Shown: positions 1 to 8,884 of the stretch, one piece after another
Numbering within the stretch: position 1 is the stretch's first letter
Layout: each line of letters begins with the position of its first letter
NCBI GenBank assembly: GCA_024405255.1
Contig: JAKSOY010000006.1
Coordinates: 1 to 54,766 of the forward strand
DNA from: Kiritimatiellia bacterium
GTDB taxonomy: Bacteria > Verrucomicrobiota > Kiritimatiellia > RFP12 > UBA1067
Reading direction: 5' to 3'
DNA length: 54,766 nt
Translations under genes and position numbers: made by a program
The notes under the pieces: generated by a model
Databases searched by the model: none
Seen by the model: the letters and a program-made list of their open reading frames with translations, nothing else
Told to the model about the DNA's origin: nothing

Positions 1-600
1 CATGTCCCAATCCTGAGGATGGACGCGCTGGAACACGACTTCGCGCGTCTCCGCGCCGACTTCGACGAAGTGGTTCGTGCCGTCCACCACGAGCCCCGCC
101 GTGTAGGTCGCGTCGCCGACATTCGCGAGGTCGTACCGCAGCGCGACCTCGCCCGTGCGCGGGAAGAGCTCCATCTGCACGCTCGCGATCTTCGTCGGAT
201 CGTCCGCGATCGCCGCGTTCTCGAACGTGACGACGAGACCGCCGACGTCGTTCGTCACAGACCAGGCGCGGCTTGCCGAGAGGTTGTAGCGCGACCAGTT
301 CGCGGCGGGACAGAGCGCGAGGCGGTCGTCCAAGAGCCGGATCTCGTTCGCGCGGCTGTTGAACCGCGAGCGGAAGTACCCTTCGACCCACGCAAAGCCG
401 TTCGTCCAGCCGACGTCGCCGTAGGTGAAGCGCCAGCCGCCAAAGGGAATCTTCCAGCTGCCCCAGCCCGCGCCAAAGTCCCGCGCATCCTCCCACACCG
501 CCGCGTGCGGCGGCATCGTGAACGTCGACATTGGAAGCGCGTTCGAGCTCACCGAGACGAGACGCCAGCCTTGCGCGATGTCTTCGTCGGTGATGGAGGC
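1..600 (-). CDS. Partial reading frame running off the left edge, unknown secreted-type protein
   Basis: On the minus strand a frame stays open from about 740 down to base 1 and reads like real protein from about 600 onward, with stretches such as GWRLVSVSSN, GGWRFTYGDVGWTNGFAW and TGEVALRYDLANVGDATY. The many Trp, Gly and aromatic residues and the beta-rich look suggest an extracellular beta-sandwich or repeat protein, but I do not recognise a family. No convincing start is visible. The first ATG in frame is at 531, and the part above 600 is made of REP-like repeat sequence. The frame is offset by one from GH127, whose stop is at 738. It could be the interior of a larger gene whose start was disrupted by repeats, or a remnant. 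Function unknown. Confidence 0.5.
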
Positions 601-606
601 AATGCC

Positions 607-636
607 GGTAGGGCGCGTTCTCTGAACGCGCCGCAA
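607..636 (+). repeat. REP-like palindromic repeat, copy 1 (forward)
   Basis: Begins GGTAGGGCGCGTTC and continues with the complementary arm GAACGCGCCGC. It can fold as a hairpin (GGCGCGTTC/GAACGCGCC). It is paired with an inverted copy at 669-699, giving a REP-doublet (REPIN-like) arrangement. Confidence 0.75.
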
Positions 637-668
637 TGCCGGGACATTGGATTCTACGTTCGTCACCC

Positions 669-699
669 TTTGCGGCGCGCTCGGAGAGCGCGCCCTACC
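669..699 (-). repeat. REP-like palindromic repeat, copy 2 (inverted)
   Basis: This is the inverted copy of the 607-636 element and ends in GAGCGCGCCCTACC. It lies 38 bases upstream of the GH127 stop codon on the other side. It is flanked by a near-direct repeat, CATTGGATT(C/T)(T/G)ACGTTC, at about 645-661 and 720-736. Confidence 0.75.
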
Positions 700-737
700 C
701 TTTACGACGCCCCTGTGACCATTGGATTTGACGTTCC

Positions 738-3053
738 TTACAAGAAGTCGCCGGTCGGGATCGGCGTGGGCGCGAAAAGTTCCTGTCCGTTCATCTTCAC
801 GCCCACCGTGTTGCCGCTGCAGGTGATCTCGATGTCGTACCAGGTTCCCGTCTCCAGCTTGCCGGGACGCGTCACGACTTCCTTCGCATAGCAGGCATAG
901 CCGTGCACTTCAATCGCGTGCTGCGTGTTGTTCCAGCCGCCGATGTTGATCATCACGTTACGCCCTTCGCTCTCGTCGCGCACGTGGAAGACAAAACCTT
1001 CCAATCCGCCGAGACGGCGCGCCTTGAACTTCACCGTGCAGTCCTGCCAGGCCGTACGATCGCCGAAGTAGAGACATGTCTGAGGCGATTTCAGATTCGC
1101 CTGATGAAGGATGCCGTCCTTGAGCGTCCACTGGCCATCGCGCGCACGCGTGCACTTCGCGAGGTCGGGGAAGCCTTTCATCAGCACGCGACCATCCGGC
1201 GCCGTCACCTCGAAGTCGCGATACTCGGCGATCGAATTCCACGTGCGGAACGCAAACGCGCCCGCCAGCTTGGACGAACCCTTCCACACGGCCGAGAAGC
1301 CGCTGTTCTGGAAACGGTCGCGGTTCGGCACGCAGAGATCGCCGAAAGGCCCTTCCCACGAATAGACGGTCGGACCGCGCTGATACGCCTTGCGCCCGCG
1401 GCAGGCTTCCACACGTTCATCCGCCACCACCGTCTGGTACGGCATCGGCAGCGTCCACATGTAGGTCGCCTGCGCCGACGTCTCGGACAACGGCGCCAAC
1501 GTGCGGTAGCCGTGTTCCACAGCCGGCGTCACCGTATAGAGCGGCGACTCGGCACGGTCGGGGAAGCGGACCGTCACCGCGAAGTCCGGACGCGGCGCCA
1601 GCGTCAACGTCACGCGTCCGCTATCCGGATACGCCGTCGTCATCTTCGCATGGTACGTCTTGCCATTGAGAACAATATCGCTTTCGGCGTCCACGAAATG
1701 GTCGACGTAGAGCGTCTTGCCGTCGCGCGCGAAGGAGTACATCGTATCCTTGAGCGCGAACAGGGCACGCGGAATGTTGCCGATGCAGCACGGGCAGCCA
1801 TGCCACGGATAGTGGCGCTCGCGTCCGTTCGGCGGATTGCGGTAGAGGAAGTTCTCACCATCGTTCGAGATGGCACCCAGCACGGCGTTGTAGAGAAGAC
1901 GCTCACGCACGTCTTCCGTCCGCGCGCCGCGTCCCGCCGTATGGCGCTCGACGCACCAGAAGCTCATGCCGCAGGCCGCGCAGGCTTCGCAGTAGCCGCC
2001 CAGCGGCAGCCAGTAGTCAGGACCGAACGCCTCGCCGTGCGGATTCGCCCCGACGCCGCCCGTGATGTATTCCTTCTTGTCGATTGCATTCGAGAAGATC
2101 GTGTCGCTGGCCGCCGCGAGTTCCGCATCGCCCAGGCGGCTACCGATACCGGCCATCGCCGAATAGAAGTAGCACGCGCGCACGGCATGACCCGTCGCCT
2201 CCTTCATCTCCACGGCCGGACGCTCCGTCTGGTTATAGGCATTGTTCGACCCGCCGAGATGCTGATGGCGCACGAAGAACTGCGCCAGCTTCGCATACTT
2301 CACGCCCGTACCCGCGCCATCCCAGGTTTCGCACGCATCGGCGAGACGCAGGAACGCAAGTTCGATCCCGGCGTGTCCGTTATACCACGTGCGCTTCGGC
2401 GCCGGTCCGAAAATCGAATCAAGATGGTCCGCCAGGCGCTTGGCCGCATCGAAGAGGCGGCGGTCCTTGCCGCGCGTGTAGCGGATATGCGCCACGGCCA
2501 TCTCGATGAAATAGCCCATCACGTAGAACTCGTGATCCCCGGGGCGCGTGAAGTGCTTGTAGCCCCGCAGCAGATGATACGAATGCAGATAGCCGCTCGG
2601 CTGCTGCGCGGCGAGGAAAAGCGGAATCCACTCTTCGAGCTTGGCCTTCAAATAGGCGTGCGCCTTCTGCCATTCGGCGTCGTTGCCCGGATCGATCTCC
2701 AACGCCAGGCAGATGGCCTCGGCCGTGTTGAACGGATAGGCGTCGCTGAAGCAGCAGCCCTTGAACTTGCGGCTCGGCTTCTTGCCCGCATTGAGCTCGG
2801 CGGCGGCGACGATGTTCAACAGCTCCTCGCCGCGTCCGCCCTTTTCCATCTGCTTGATGCAATGCGGCAGCCATTTGACGACAAGCTTGCGATACTCGGC
2901 GCGCCAGAACCCGCCGACTTTCACATCTTGCTGTACAACAGGCTGCTGCACACGCGTATCGCCCTGCGGCGCAAAGGGGGCGGCGGCATTCGCCACACCC
3001 GCGAACAGCGCGGTCACGACCGCGCACGAGAGAGAGAAGATGATATTTTTCAT
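738..3053 (-). CDS. GH127-family beta-L-arabinofuranosidase (DUF1680), secreted
   Basis: Probable non-reducing-end beta-L-arabinofuranosidase acting on arabinose side chains of plant glycans in the periplasm or outside the cell. The (alpha/alpha)6 barrel fills most of the protein. It carries the Cys-metal active-site signatures of the family: YCEACAACG (Glu plus Cys ligands) and GCPCCIGN (Cys pair including the nucleophile). The start is placed at the internal ATG, which begins a signal peptide (MKNIIFSLSCAVVTALFAG). A TATAAT box sits only 6 bases upstream and there is no Shine-Dalgarno. After about residue 660 comes a LamG/DUF1080-like beta-sandwich that ends abruptly at PIPTGDFL, where such domains normally continue for 15-25 residues. 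The C-terminus therefore looks clipped next to the REP repeats. Family assignment is firm; substrate is inferred. Confidence 0.9.
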   Translation of the reverse strand: MKNIIFSLSCAVVTALFAGVANAAAPFAPQGDTRVQQPVVQQDVKVGGFWRAEYRKLVVKWLPHCIKQMEKGGRGEELLNIVAAAELNAGKKPSRKFKGCCFSDAYPFNTAEAICLALEIDPGNDAEWQKAHAYLKAKLEEWIPLFLAAQQPSGYLHSYHLLRGYKHFTRPGDHEFYVMGYFIEMAVAHIRYTRGKDRRLFDAAKRLADHLDSIFGPAPKRTWYNGHAGIELAFLRLADACETWDGAGTGVKYAKLAQFFVRHQHLGGSNNAYNQTERPAVEMKEATGHAVRACYFYSAMAGIGSRLGDAELAAASDTIFSNAIDKKEYITGGVGANPHGEAFGPDYWLPLGGYCEACAACGMSFWCVERHTAGRGARTEDVRERLLYNAVLGAISNDGENFLYRNPPNGRERHYPWHGCPCCIGNIPRALFALKDTMYSFARDGKTLYVDHFVDAESDIVLNGKTYHAKMTTAYPDSGRVTLTLAPRPDFAVTVRFPDRAESPLYTVTPAVEHGYRTLAPLSETSAQATYMWTLPMPYQTVVADERVEACRGRKAYQRGPTVYSWEGPFGDLCVPNRDRFQNSGFSAVWKGSSKLAGAFAFRTWNSIAEYRDFEVTAPDGRVLMKGFPDLAKCTRARDGQWTLKDGILHQANLKSPQTCLYFGDRTAWQDCTVKFKARRLGGLEGFVFHVRDESEGRNVMINIGGWNNTQHAIEVHGYACYAKEVVTRPGKLETGTWYDIEITCSGNTVGVKMNGQELFAPTPIPTGDFL

Positions 3054-3059
3054 ATTGTT

Positions 3060-3065
3060 ATTATA
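3060..3065 (-). promoter_or_regulatory. Extended -10 box of the GH127 gene
   Basis: The minus strand reads TGCTATAAT followed by 6 bases and the ATG at 3053. A start site 6-7 bases downstream would fall on or next to the start codon, so a leaderless transcript is likely. No clear -35 box is seen. Confidence 0.5.
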
Positions 3066-3114
3066 GCAAAACCCCATCGTCCGTTCAACCCGCGCGCGCG
3101 TCAGAGAGAGTCGG

Positions 3115-4224
3115 TCAACCGGCGAGTTTGGCGTGGTTCGTTTCGGCGGATTCGCGTTGGCCGTTCTTCTTCAACTCGTCGTTGAGGCCCTTCATGTCGG
3201 CCGGCTTGAAGTTGAGCAGGTTGTTGTCGCGCCAGATGAGACGACCGGCTTTTTTGCCGCGGCGGTAGAGCGTGGCGTTCGGCGAGTTCTTCGAGAAGCG
3301 GCCGCCCGTGACGATCAACGAGCCGCCCTCGTGGGCGAACACCGTGGGGTTGTCCATCTTGAAATTATAATTGTTGAAGTAGGCGCAGTTGAAGATACGC
3401 GCGTCGTAGCACACATTGTACCCGATCATCGCCGTATCGGCATAGCAGTCATCCAGCACGCAATCGGTGCCACGGAGATCGAAGGCGATCGAGTTCGGCA
3501 GATACTCGGGTTCGTTCGTGCCCACCTTCCTCACAGGACCTCCCCACACATGGCATCGCGTGTAACGGTTGGACCAGCGTACGTCGCGAATGCCGATCGT
3601 GTAGTCGACCACGATGACGTCCGTAAAATGCGAATCGCCCACGTAGGTCAACAGGCCGACGTTGCCGGCGAGGCCCGGAATCGTGCACAGGCAGTAGATG
3701 TTGTTCACGGTCATCTCGCAGCCGTTGCGGTCTTTGTCCGTGCCGAACTGAAGGCCGACCCAGCGTCCGTTCCGGAACGTCGAATCGGAGAGCGTGAAAT
3801 GGTGGCGGCCCATCACCAGCACACCGTTCGCAAGCCCCGCGCCATCGAAGTCTCCGCCCCGGATGTAGAGCCCCATCTCGCCCGCCTCACGAGCACGATC
3901 ACGCGGACGCCGCGCCTCGTAGCGGAGGAGGAACGGGATTTCCTTCACGGCCTTGAGATGGGCCGTCTTGTGCAGGAGAAGCGACGTAAAGTTCGTCACC
4001 TGCAGCATCGCGTCGATTGCATATTCACCGCGCGGGAACCACACGACACCGCCATCGCCCGCCGCCGCGATCGCCCGCTGGATGCGCCCGGAATCCCCGG
4101 TCTCCCCCGCCAAACGCGGGAAATCCCCGACAGAAGCATCCCAGATTCCCTGAGAGGCGCCCGCCGCCGTATACGCCAGCATCCCCATCACCACCGAAAC
4201 AACTGCAACACAGAATCTACGCAT
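3115..4224 (-). CDS. Pectate-lyase-like right-handed beta-helix protein, secreted
   Basis: A protein of about 369 residues. The N-terminus MRRFCVAVVSVVMGMLAYTAAGAS is a signal peptide. It is followed by the pectate_lyase_3-type opening (DFPRLAGETGDSGRIQRAIA...GGVVWFPRGEYAI). A series of beta-helix rungs follows, with motifs such as GLYIRGGDFDGAG, FTLSDSTFRNGRW and VLDDCYADTAMIGYN. Families with this fold cleave or bind pectin and related polyuronides, but I see no secure catalytic triad, so lyase activity is not proven. The start at 4224 has a good ribosome site (AAGGAAG, 6 bases before ATG); a longer in-frame extension lacks one. It lies between GH127 and GH36 on the same strand, consistent with a plant-cell-wall degradation cluster. 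Confidence 0.75.
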   Translation of the reverse strand: MRRFCVAVVSVVMGMLAYTAAGASQGIWDASVGDFPRLAGETGDSGRIQRAIAAAGDGGVVWFPRGEYAIDAMLQVTNFTSLLLHKTAHLKAVKEIPFLLRYEARRPRDRAREAGEMGLYIRGGDFDGAGLANGVLVMGRHHFTLSDSTFRNGRWVGLQFGTDKDRNGCEMTVNNIYCLCTIPGLAGNVGLLTYVGDSHFTDVIVVDYTIGIRDVRWSNRYTRCHVWGGPVRKVGTNEPEYLPNSIAFDLRGTDCVLDDCYADTAMIGYNVCYDARIFNCAYFNNYNFKMDNPTVFAHEGGSLIVTGGRFSKNSPNATLYRRGKKAGRLIWRDNNLLNFKPADMKGLNDELKKNGQRESAETNHAKLAG

Positions 4225-4384
4225 CGTTTTCTTCCTTTTCCGGCATTCGGAATCGACACCAACTTTGGCGGCCTTCCATACGCCATTTTTCGGTATCATA
4301 CCACACCTCACGCCGAGAAGTCAAGGAACAAGCCCGCAAAGTCCCTTCGGCCTCATCTTCGGCGGCGCGTACCTCTTCTCCGGG

Positions 4385-6433
4385 TTAGTCGGTTACACGG
4401 CGATAGAAGACGAGGGCGAAGTCTCGCGGACCCGATACGTTCACGCGCAGATGCGCAAGCGCCGCACCTGAAAGCGTCGTCGTTTCTCCGTTGTAGCGTC
4501 GAACCGTATAGCGCGCTTCAGGAACGAGTCCTTCGAGGTTGAATGTAAAACCCGCATCGGCACAGGCGGGACGACGAAACGCAATCGCAAATCCGCGATC
4601 GAGGTCGGACCGATGCAGCTGATAGGCGACCCATCGGTCCGGCGCGAGCGACGACGGTTCCGTCTGCGGATAGAAGTCCCCCATAAAACCCGTCCGCATT
4701 TCATCTGAGGCGGCAAAGACTTTCGCCAGCCACGCATTTTCCTTCTCCGAAAACGGACGCCGCACGATGCCGCCCTCCCAATCGGACGGCGTAAACACGC
4801 TGCCCGCACACACGGAACTGAAAAATCCATAGTCGTCGAACATCGCCGCCGGTGTCGTCTCGCTTCCCTGGAACGGCTGATAGCAGAGCGTGTTGAGCGT
4901 GATGTTCTGCACGTTGAAAACCTGACTGTCAGTACCACGATGGCCCACCGCAAAATCGGTCCGGCAGTAGCTGTGGCTGCGGGACACCATCTCGAAGTCG
5001 AGTCGCCGTCCGCCGCTCGCGCAATTTTCAATGAGCAGATCGGGGAAGCGCCGCTTCAACTCGTCCCAGAAGGCGTAGAGTCCTGCGATGTGCTTCGCCT
5101 CCGTCACGCCGAGACGGTCCGGTGCATCGTTCCCCGCCCACAGGCCGGACGGATCGAGATTGAAATCCTGACGATACACGTCAATTTTGTTCTCGCGAAT
5201 GAAACGGCTGATCAACTCGACCAGATACGCACGACAGGCCGCGTCGCCCAAATTGACAAGCAGGGGTTGCGGTTTCTTCGGATCCACCGTCCGCTGCCAA
5301 TCACGCGGCAGCATCCAGCCGGGATGTTCCGTCGCCATCGGCTTGTCGCTCATCGAACGCTCGGGCTCAAACCACAAGAGGAAACGCATTCCGTGCGCGT
5401 GCGCGTAGTTGGAGACCTTGCGCAGATTGCCGTCGGGATGAATCGCCGTATTGACACGCCAGTCGCCCGTATTCGGCCACCAGGTGGAACCGCAGTTCGG
5501 ATACGGATCCGGCACCTGCGCCGGACCGTACCACGCGGCGTCGACCCAGAACGTATCAAACGGCATCTTGTGCTGTACGCTCCAGGCAAGGATGTCGAGC
5601 ATCATCTTGTCCGGCTTGTTGCCGCCACCTGCGGTGACCGGCAGAATCGGCTTGATGAGTTCCCCGCGCGAATTGCGAGGCAGCTTCTCCGCACGCATGA
5701 AACGGTGGAGCATCGTGCGCGCGGCCGAAACGGAGACGCCCTTCTCGCGCCGAAGAATCAGCACGGACGGCTGACGGAGCTCTTCGCCCGGCAGCAAGCG
5801 GAAATGCGTCTTGCGCATCCCCGCCTGCACCTGCAGATCCGTGTCGGTCAGATCGAACCGCGCCGTCCAGCCGCCGGTCCAGCCCAAGCCGATTTCAAGT
5901 CCCGTACCGTCATCCAGATCAACCCCGAACCACGGCATGAAACGCGAGGACGAACGCCCTTCGACGACATCGAAAACCGCCGAACGCGCCGCACCCGCCG
6001 TCCGCGCCAGAGACTGGTCGGCTGGGGTGAAGTCATTTTCGGTGCAGACCGTCCCCGTCAACGCACGGATTTTCGCACGCGCCGTCGGGGTCGCCAGCTT
6101 GAGCGCCTGAAAGCCGTCCACGATTTCCGTCGGCGCCGATCCGACCGCACGCAGCAACGGACACACCTCCGCCGCAGGGAACTTCTTGTAGAACTTCCAC
6201 GTGTTGCACAGCTGAAGCTTTCCGTCGTCCGACAGGTAAGTCATTTTCCTTACTTCATACCGGTCGTTCTCCGCTAGCTTCAGACAGGATTCCGGTTTTG
6301 AAAAATCAAAGGACTTCCCCGCGTAGGCAAACCCCTGCATTCCCTGCGCCGCCATCTGTTCAAACGACGGGAACGAAGCCCAAATAAAAGAAGCGAGACT
6401 TCCCGACCAAACCAAAACGATTAATTTCTTCAT
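4385..6433 (-). CDS. GH36-like alpha-galactosidase (melibiase), secreted
   Basis: 682 residues with a signal peptide (MKKLIVLVWSGSLASFIWA). An N-terminal beta-sandwich is followed by a TIM barrel from about residue 240. Clan-D signatures are visible: WVDAAWYG, RFLLWFEPER, the nucleophile region DVYRQDFN and the acid/base region ENCASGGRR...YCRTDF. A short C-terminal beta domain closes the protein. The expected reaction is hydrolysis of terminal alpha-galactosides from galactomannan or raffinose-type sugars in the periplasm. Variants of this clan also act on other alpha-sugars, so the exact substrate is open. AAGGGGG sits just upstream of the ATG at 6433. The gene lies 50 bases after mnmE in the direction of transcription. 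Confidence 0.85.
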   Translation of the reverse strand: MKKLIVLVWSGSLASFIWASFPSFEQMAAQGMQGFAYAGKSFDFSKPESCLKLAENDRYEVRKMTYLSDDGKLQLCNTWKFYKKFPAAEVCPLLRAVGSAPTEIVDGFQALKLATPTARAKIRALTGTVCTENDFTPADQSLARTAGAARSAVFDVVEGRSSSRFMPWFGVDLDDGTGLEIGLGWTGGWTARFDLTDTDLQVQAGMRKTHFRLLPGEELRQPSVLILRREKGVSVSAARTMLHRFMRAEKLPRNSRGELIKPILPVTAGGGNKPDKMMLDILAWSVQHKMPFDTFWVDAAWYGPAQVPDPYPNCGSTWWPNTGDWRVNTAIHPDGNLRKVSNYAHAHGMRFLLWFEPERSMSDKPMATEHPGWMLPRDWQRTVDPKKPQPLLVNLGDAACRAYLVELISRFIRENKIDVYRQDFNLDPSGLWAGNDAPDRLGVTEAKHIAGLYAFWDELKRRFPDLLIENCASGGRRLDFEMVSRSHSYCRTDFAVGHRGTDSQVFNVQNITLNTLCYQPFQGSETTPAAMFDDYGFFSSVCAGSVFTPSDWEGGIVRRPFSEKENAWLAKVFAASDEMRTGFMGDFYPQTEPSSLAPDRWVAYQLHRSDLDRGFAIAFRRPACADAGFTFNLEGLVPEARYTVRRYNGETTTLSGAALAHLRVNVSGPRDFALVFYRRVTD

Positions 6434-6483
6434 CGAGTCCCCCTTGTTTCCCGACGTCTTCCGACGCCGCTTCTCTCTGGACG

Positions 6484-7809
6484 CTACTTGCCGATGCAGA
6501 ATCGACTGAAGAGCGCATCCAGCAAATCATCCGAATAGACCTTGCCGAGGATCTGGCCGAGCGCTTCCGTCGCCGTCCGCAATTCATTGGCCGCCACAAC
6601 CCAGTCAAATCCATCCAGCCCCACAAGCGCCGCCTCCAACGCGGCACGTGCGCGCAAAAGCGCCTCTTTCTGGCGCGTCGTCACATCGGCGCCCGTGTCC
6701 TCCGCGTCCTTCGCCGCGAGTGTCGCGAGGTGCGCGGCGATCGCCGCACGCAAGGCATCCAGACCTTCACCCGTCTTGGACGACACGGCAAGCATTCCTT
6801 CAGCCCGCGTGGCCGTCGGCATGAGATCGCACTTCGACTGAACAAAGATCGTCGGCACCGACGACGCCCGATCCACCGGCGACGCATCCGTTGCATCGAC
6901 CAGCTGCAGCACAAGGTCTGCCGAGGCGATCAGGTCTTCGGCGCGCGCCACGCCTTCGCGTTCGATCTCGTTTTCCGTCGCACGCAAACCGGCCGTGTCG
7001 ACCAAGCGTACCGGCCAGCCGCCGATTTCCGCGCCCTCCTCGATCGTATCGCGTGTCGTACCCGCTTCGTCCGAAACAATCGCGCGGGCCGTGCCCAAAA
7101 GCGCGTTCAAGAGCGAACTCTTGCCGGCATTCGGACGCCCCGCGAGGACGACGAGCGCCCCCGCGCGCAGGAGATGTCCTTCGCGCGCCGTTGAAATCTG
7201 ACGCGCCACCGACGCCAGCAGATCGACAACCGACGCGCGTACACCGTCCGCAAAGGAGGGCGGCAATTCGTCCTCGCTGAAGTCGAGCGCATGTTCGACG
7301 CGCGACGAGACATCGAGTGCCGCCGCATAAAGATTTTCAAAGGGACGTGTCTGCGCCCCCAACAGGCGTGCGGTCGCTTCATCGGCGGCACGTTCCGTAC
7401 GCGCGTCCACCAGATCGATCACCGCCTCGGCGCGACCAAGGTCGAGGCGTCCGTTGAGAAACGCGCGCTGCGTGAATTCACCGCGACGCGCGAGGCGCGC
7501 ACCGGCTGCAAGGCACGCCTCCAGCACACGGCGCGGCGCCACCGACCCGCCGTGTCCCTGGAACTCCACCACGTCCTCGCCCGTATAGCTGTGCGGCGAG
7601 GCGAACACCAAGACGAGGCCGTCGTCAATCGGCTGTGCGCCGGCGTGGAACGTCGCGTGAAAAAAGCGTCCCGCAAGCGACGCCTCCACCGGACGGCCCG
7701 AGAGAGCCGTCGCAATGCGAAACGCGGCGGGGCCGCTTACGCGAACCACCGCCACGCCGCCGCGGCCCGGGGCTGTCGCCACGGCCGCGATTGTCTCACC
7801 GTCGTTCAG
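6484..7809 (-). CDS. mnmE: tRNA modification GTPase MnmE
   Basis: Works with MnmG (also in this window) to make the 5-carboxymethylaminomethyl group on wobble uridine 34 of tRNAs. It has an N-terminal folate-binding TrmE domain (ATAPGRGGVAVVRVSG) and a central helical region. The embedded G domain shows GRPNAGKSS, TTRD, DTAG and SKCD. The C-terminus is the invariant catalytic-Cys tail FCIGK. The first standard start in frame is GTG at 7782, which would truncate the conserved opening. Extending upstream gives NDGETIAAVATAPGRGG, matching the family's DTIAA segment. The only initiator-like codon there is CTG at 7809, which directly follows the DUF1080 stop TAA (7813-7811). I place the start at CTG, giving 441 residues (family about 450). 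This implies translational coupling. Confidence 0.92.
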   Translation of the reverse strand: MNDGETIAAVATAPGRGGVAVVRVSGPAAFRIATALSGRPVEASLAGRFFHATFHAGAQPIDDGLVLVFASPHSYTGEDVVEFQGHGGSVAPRRVLEACLAAGARLARRGEFTQRAFLNGRLDLGRAEAVIDLVDARTERAADEATARLLGAQTRPFENLYAAALDVSSRVEHALDFSEDELPPSFADGVRASVVDLLASVARQISTAREGHLLRAGALVVLAGRPNAGKSSLLNALLGTARAIVSDEAGTTRDTIEEGAEIGGWPVRLVDTAGLRATENEIEREGVARAEDLIASADLVLQLVDATDASPVDRASSVPTIFVQSKCDLMPTATRAEGMLAVSSKTGEGLDALRAAIAAHLATLAAKDAEDTGADVTTRQKEALLRARAALEAALVGLDGFDWVVAANELRTATEALGQILGKVYSDDLLDALFSRFCIGK

Positions 7810-7810
7810 G

Positions 7811-8851
7811 TTACTTCTCGATGGGGGTGAGAATCATATTGCGGAAGTCCGCATCCGAGTGGTCGCCCTGCAGATAGAGCGGACCCTTCACGAACTCGTC
7901 GCTCGTAATCGCGCCGCCCGTGCAGCCAAGCACCGGCGCGTTGTCGATGATGTTCGTGCCGTTGAGCACAACCGTCACGTGGCGCTTGTAGAGCGTCACA
8001 TCGACATGCTGCCACTCGTTCGCCGGCTTTTCCGCGCCCACGCGCGGCGTCACACGGCCGTAGAGCGCCGCCATGTTGTGCTTGTCCACGGGCTTGCCGA
8101 AACTGTCGAGCACCTGGATTTCATAGATGCCGCGCAGATAGACGCCCGAGTTGCAATGCGGCAGCACGCGCACATCGTACGAGAGCTTGAAGTCGAAGAA
8201 GTCGGCCCGCTTCGTCACGATGTTCGAATCGCCGCCGTAGGGCTTGCCGTCGGGTTTCCGGCGGATGCGGTTCGACAGCACGCCGTCCTTCAGCGTCCAG
8301 CCGAAGTGCGCCTTCGGGTTCATCGCCTTCCAGCCGTCGATGCCGCCTGCCAGCAGGTCGATCGGCTGTCCGTAGACGGCCTTCGACACATCCGGCGCGG
8401 GCGGCAGCGCGGGAATGCGCTTCGCCTTCACAACCTCGGGCTGGCCCTGCGGTTCGCCCTTGTCGTTCACCATCTGGAACGTGACGTTCGCTTCGGTACC
8501 GTTCGCGCGCAGCGTCGTCTGACGCCAGCGGTTCTTGCCGCAGCGCTGACGCATCGTCGCACGGTCGCCCACGATCGTGACGTCGCTCTGGTCGTTCGGC
8601 GAACCGCCGCCCCAGAGGAGCTGCGCCGTCGCCTTGCTGCTTCCCTTTTCCTGGAAGATGCCGAGCCAGAACGCGCCCGGCTTCTGAATCGCCCAGCGAC
8701 CGACCGCACCGCGGCAGACGCAGTCCGTGCACTTGCACGCCGCCGTATCGCCGCAACCGCACACGCACGGCGCCGCCTGCGTGGTTTGAGCACCCATCGC
8801 CACCGCCGCGACGAGTCCCGCCGCAAGAATGGACTTCATCGAAATATTCAT
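7811..8851 (-). CDS. Secreted DUF1080 (3-keto-disaccharide hydrolase-like) protein with Cys-rich N-terminus
   Basis: 346 residues with signal peptide MKSILAAGLVAAVAMGAQTTQA. Next comes a short cysteine cluster (CVCGCGDTAACKC, then TDCVC) that could bind metal or form disulfides. A small beta domain spans about residues 48-125. A DUF1080 concanavalin-like sandwich follows from about 160, marked by SGVYLRGIYEIQVLDSFG and VTLYKRHVTVVLNG. DUF1080 proteins are abundant in PVC and Bacteroidetes genomes; some hydrolyse 3-keto-glycosides, others are adjacent sugar-binding modules. The start has AAGGG nine bases upstream. It lies 33 bases after the xylose-isomerase-like gene and abuts mnmE. The role is inferred to be carbohydrate-related. 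Confidence 0.8.
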   Translation of the reverse strand: MNISMKSILAAGLVAAVAMGAQTTQAAPCVCGCGDTAACKCTDCVCRGAVGRWAIQKPGAFWLGIFQEKGSSKATAQLLWGGGSPNDQSDVTIVGDRATMRQRCGKNRWRQTTLRANGTEANVTFQMVNDKGEPQGQPEVVKAKRIPALPPAPDVSKAVYGQPIDLLAGGIDGWKAMNPKAHFGWTLKDGVLSNRIRRKPDGKPYGGDSNIVTKRADFFDFKLSYDVRVLPHCNSGVYLRGIYEIQVLDSFGKPVDKHNMAALYGRVTPRVGAEKPANEWQHVDVTLYKRHVTVVLNGTNIIDNAPVLGCTGGAITSDEFVKGPLYLQGDHSDADFRNMILTPIEK

Positions 8852-8884
8852 TTCGTTTACCCTTGGATATTCGAGTTGATTCGA

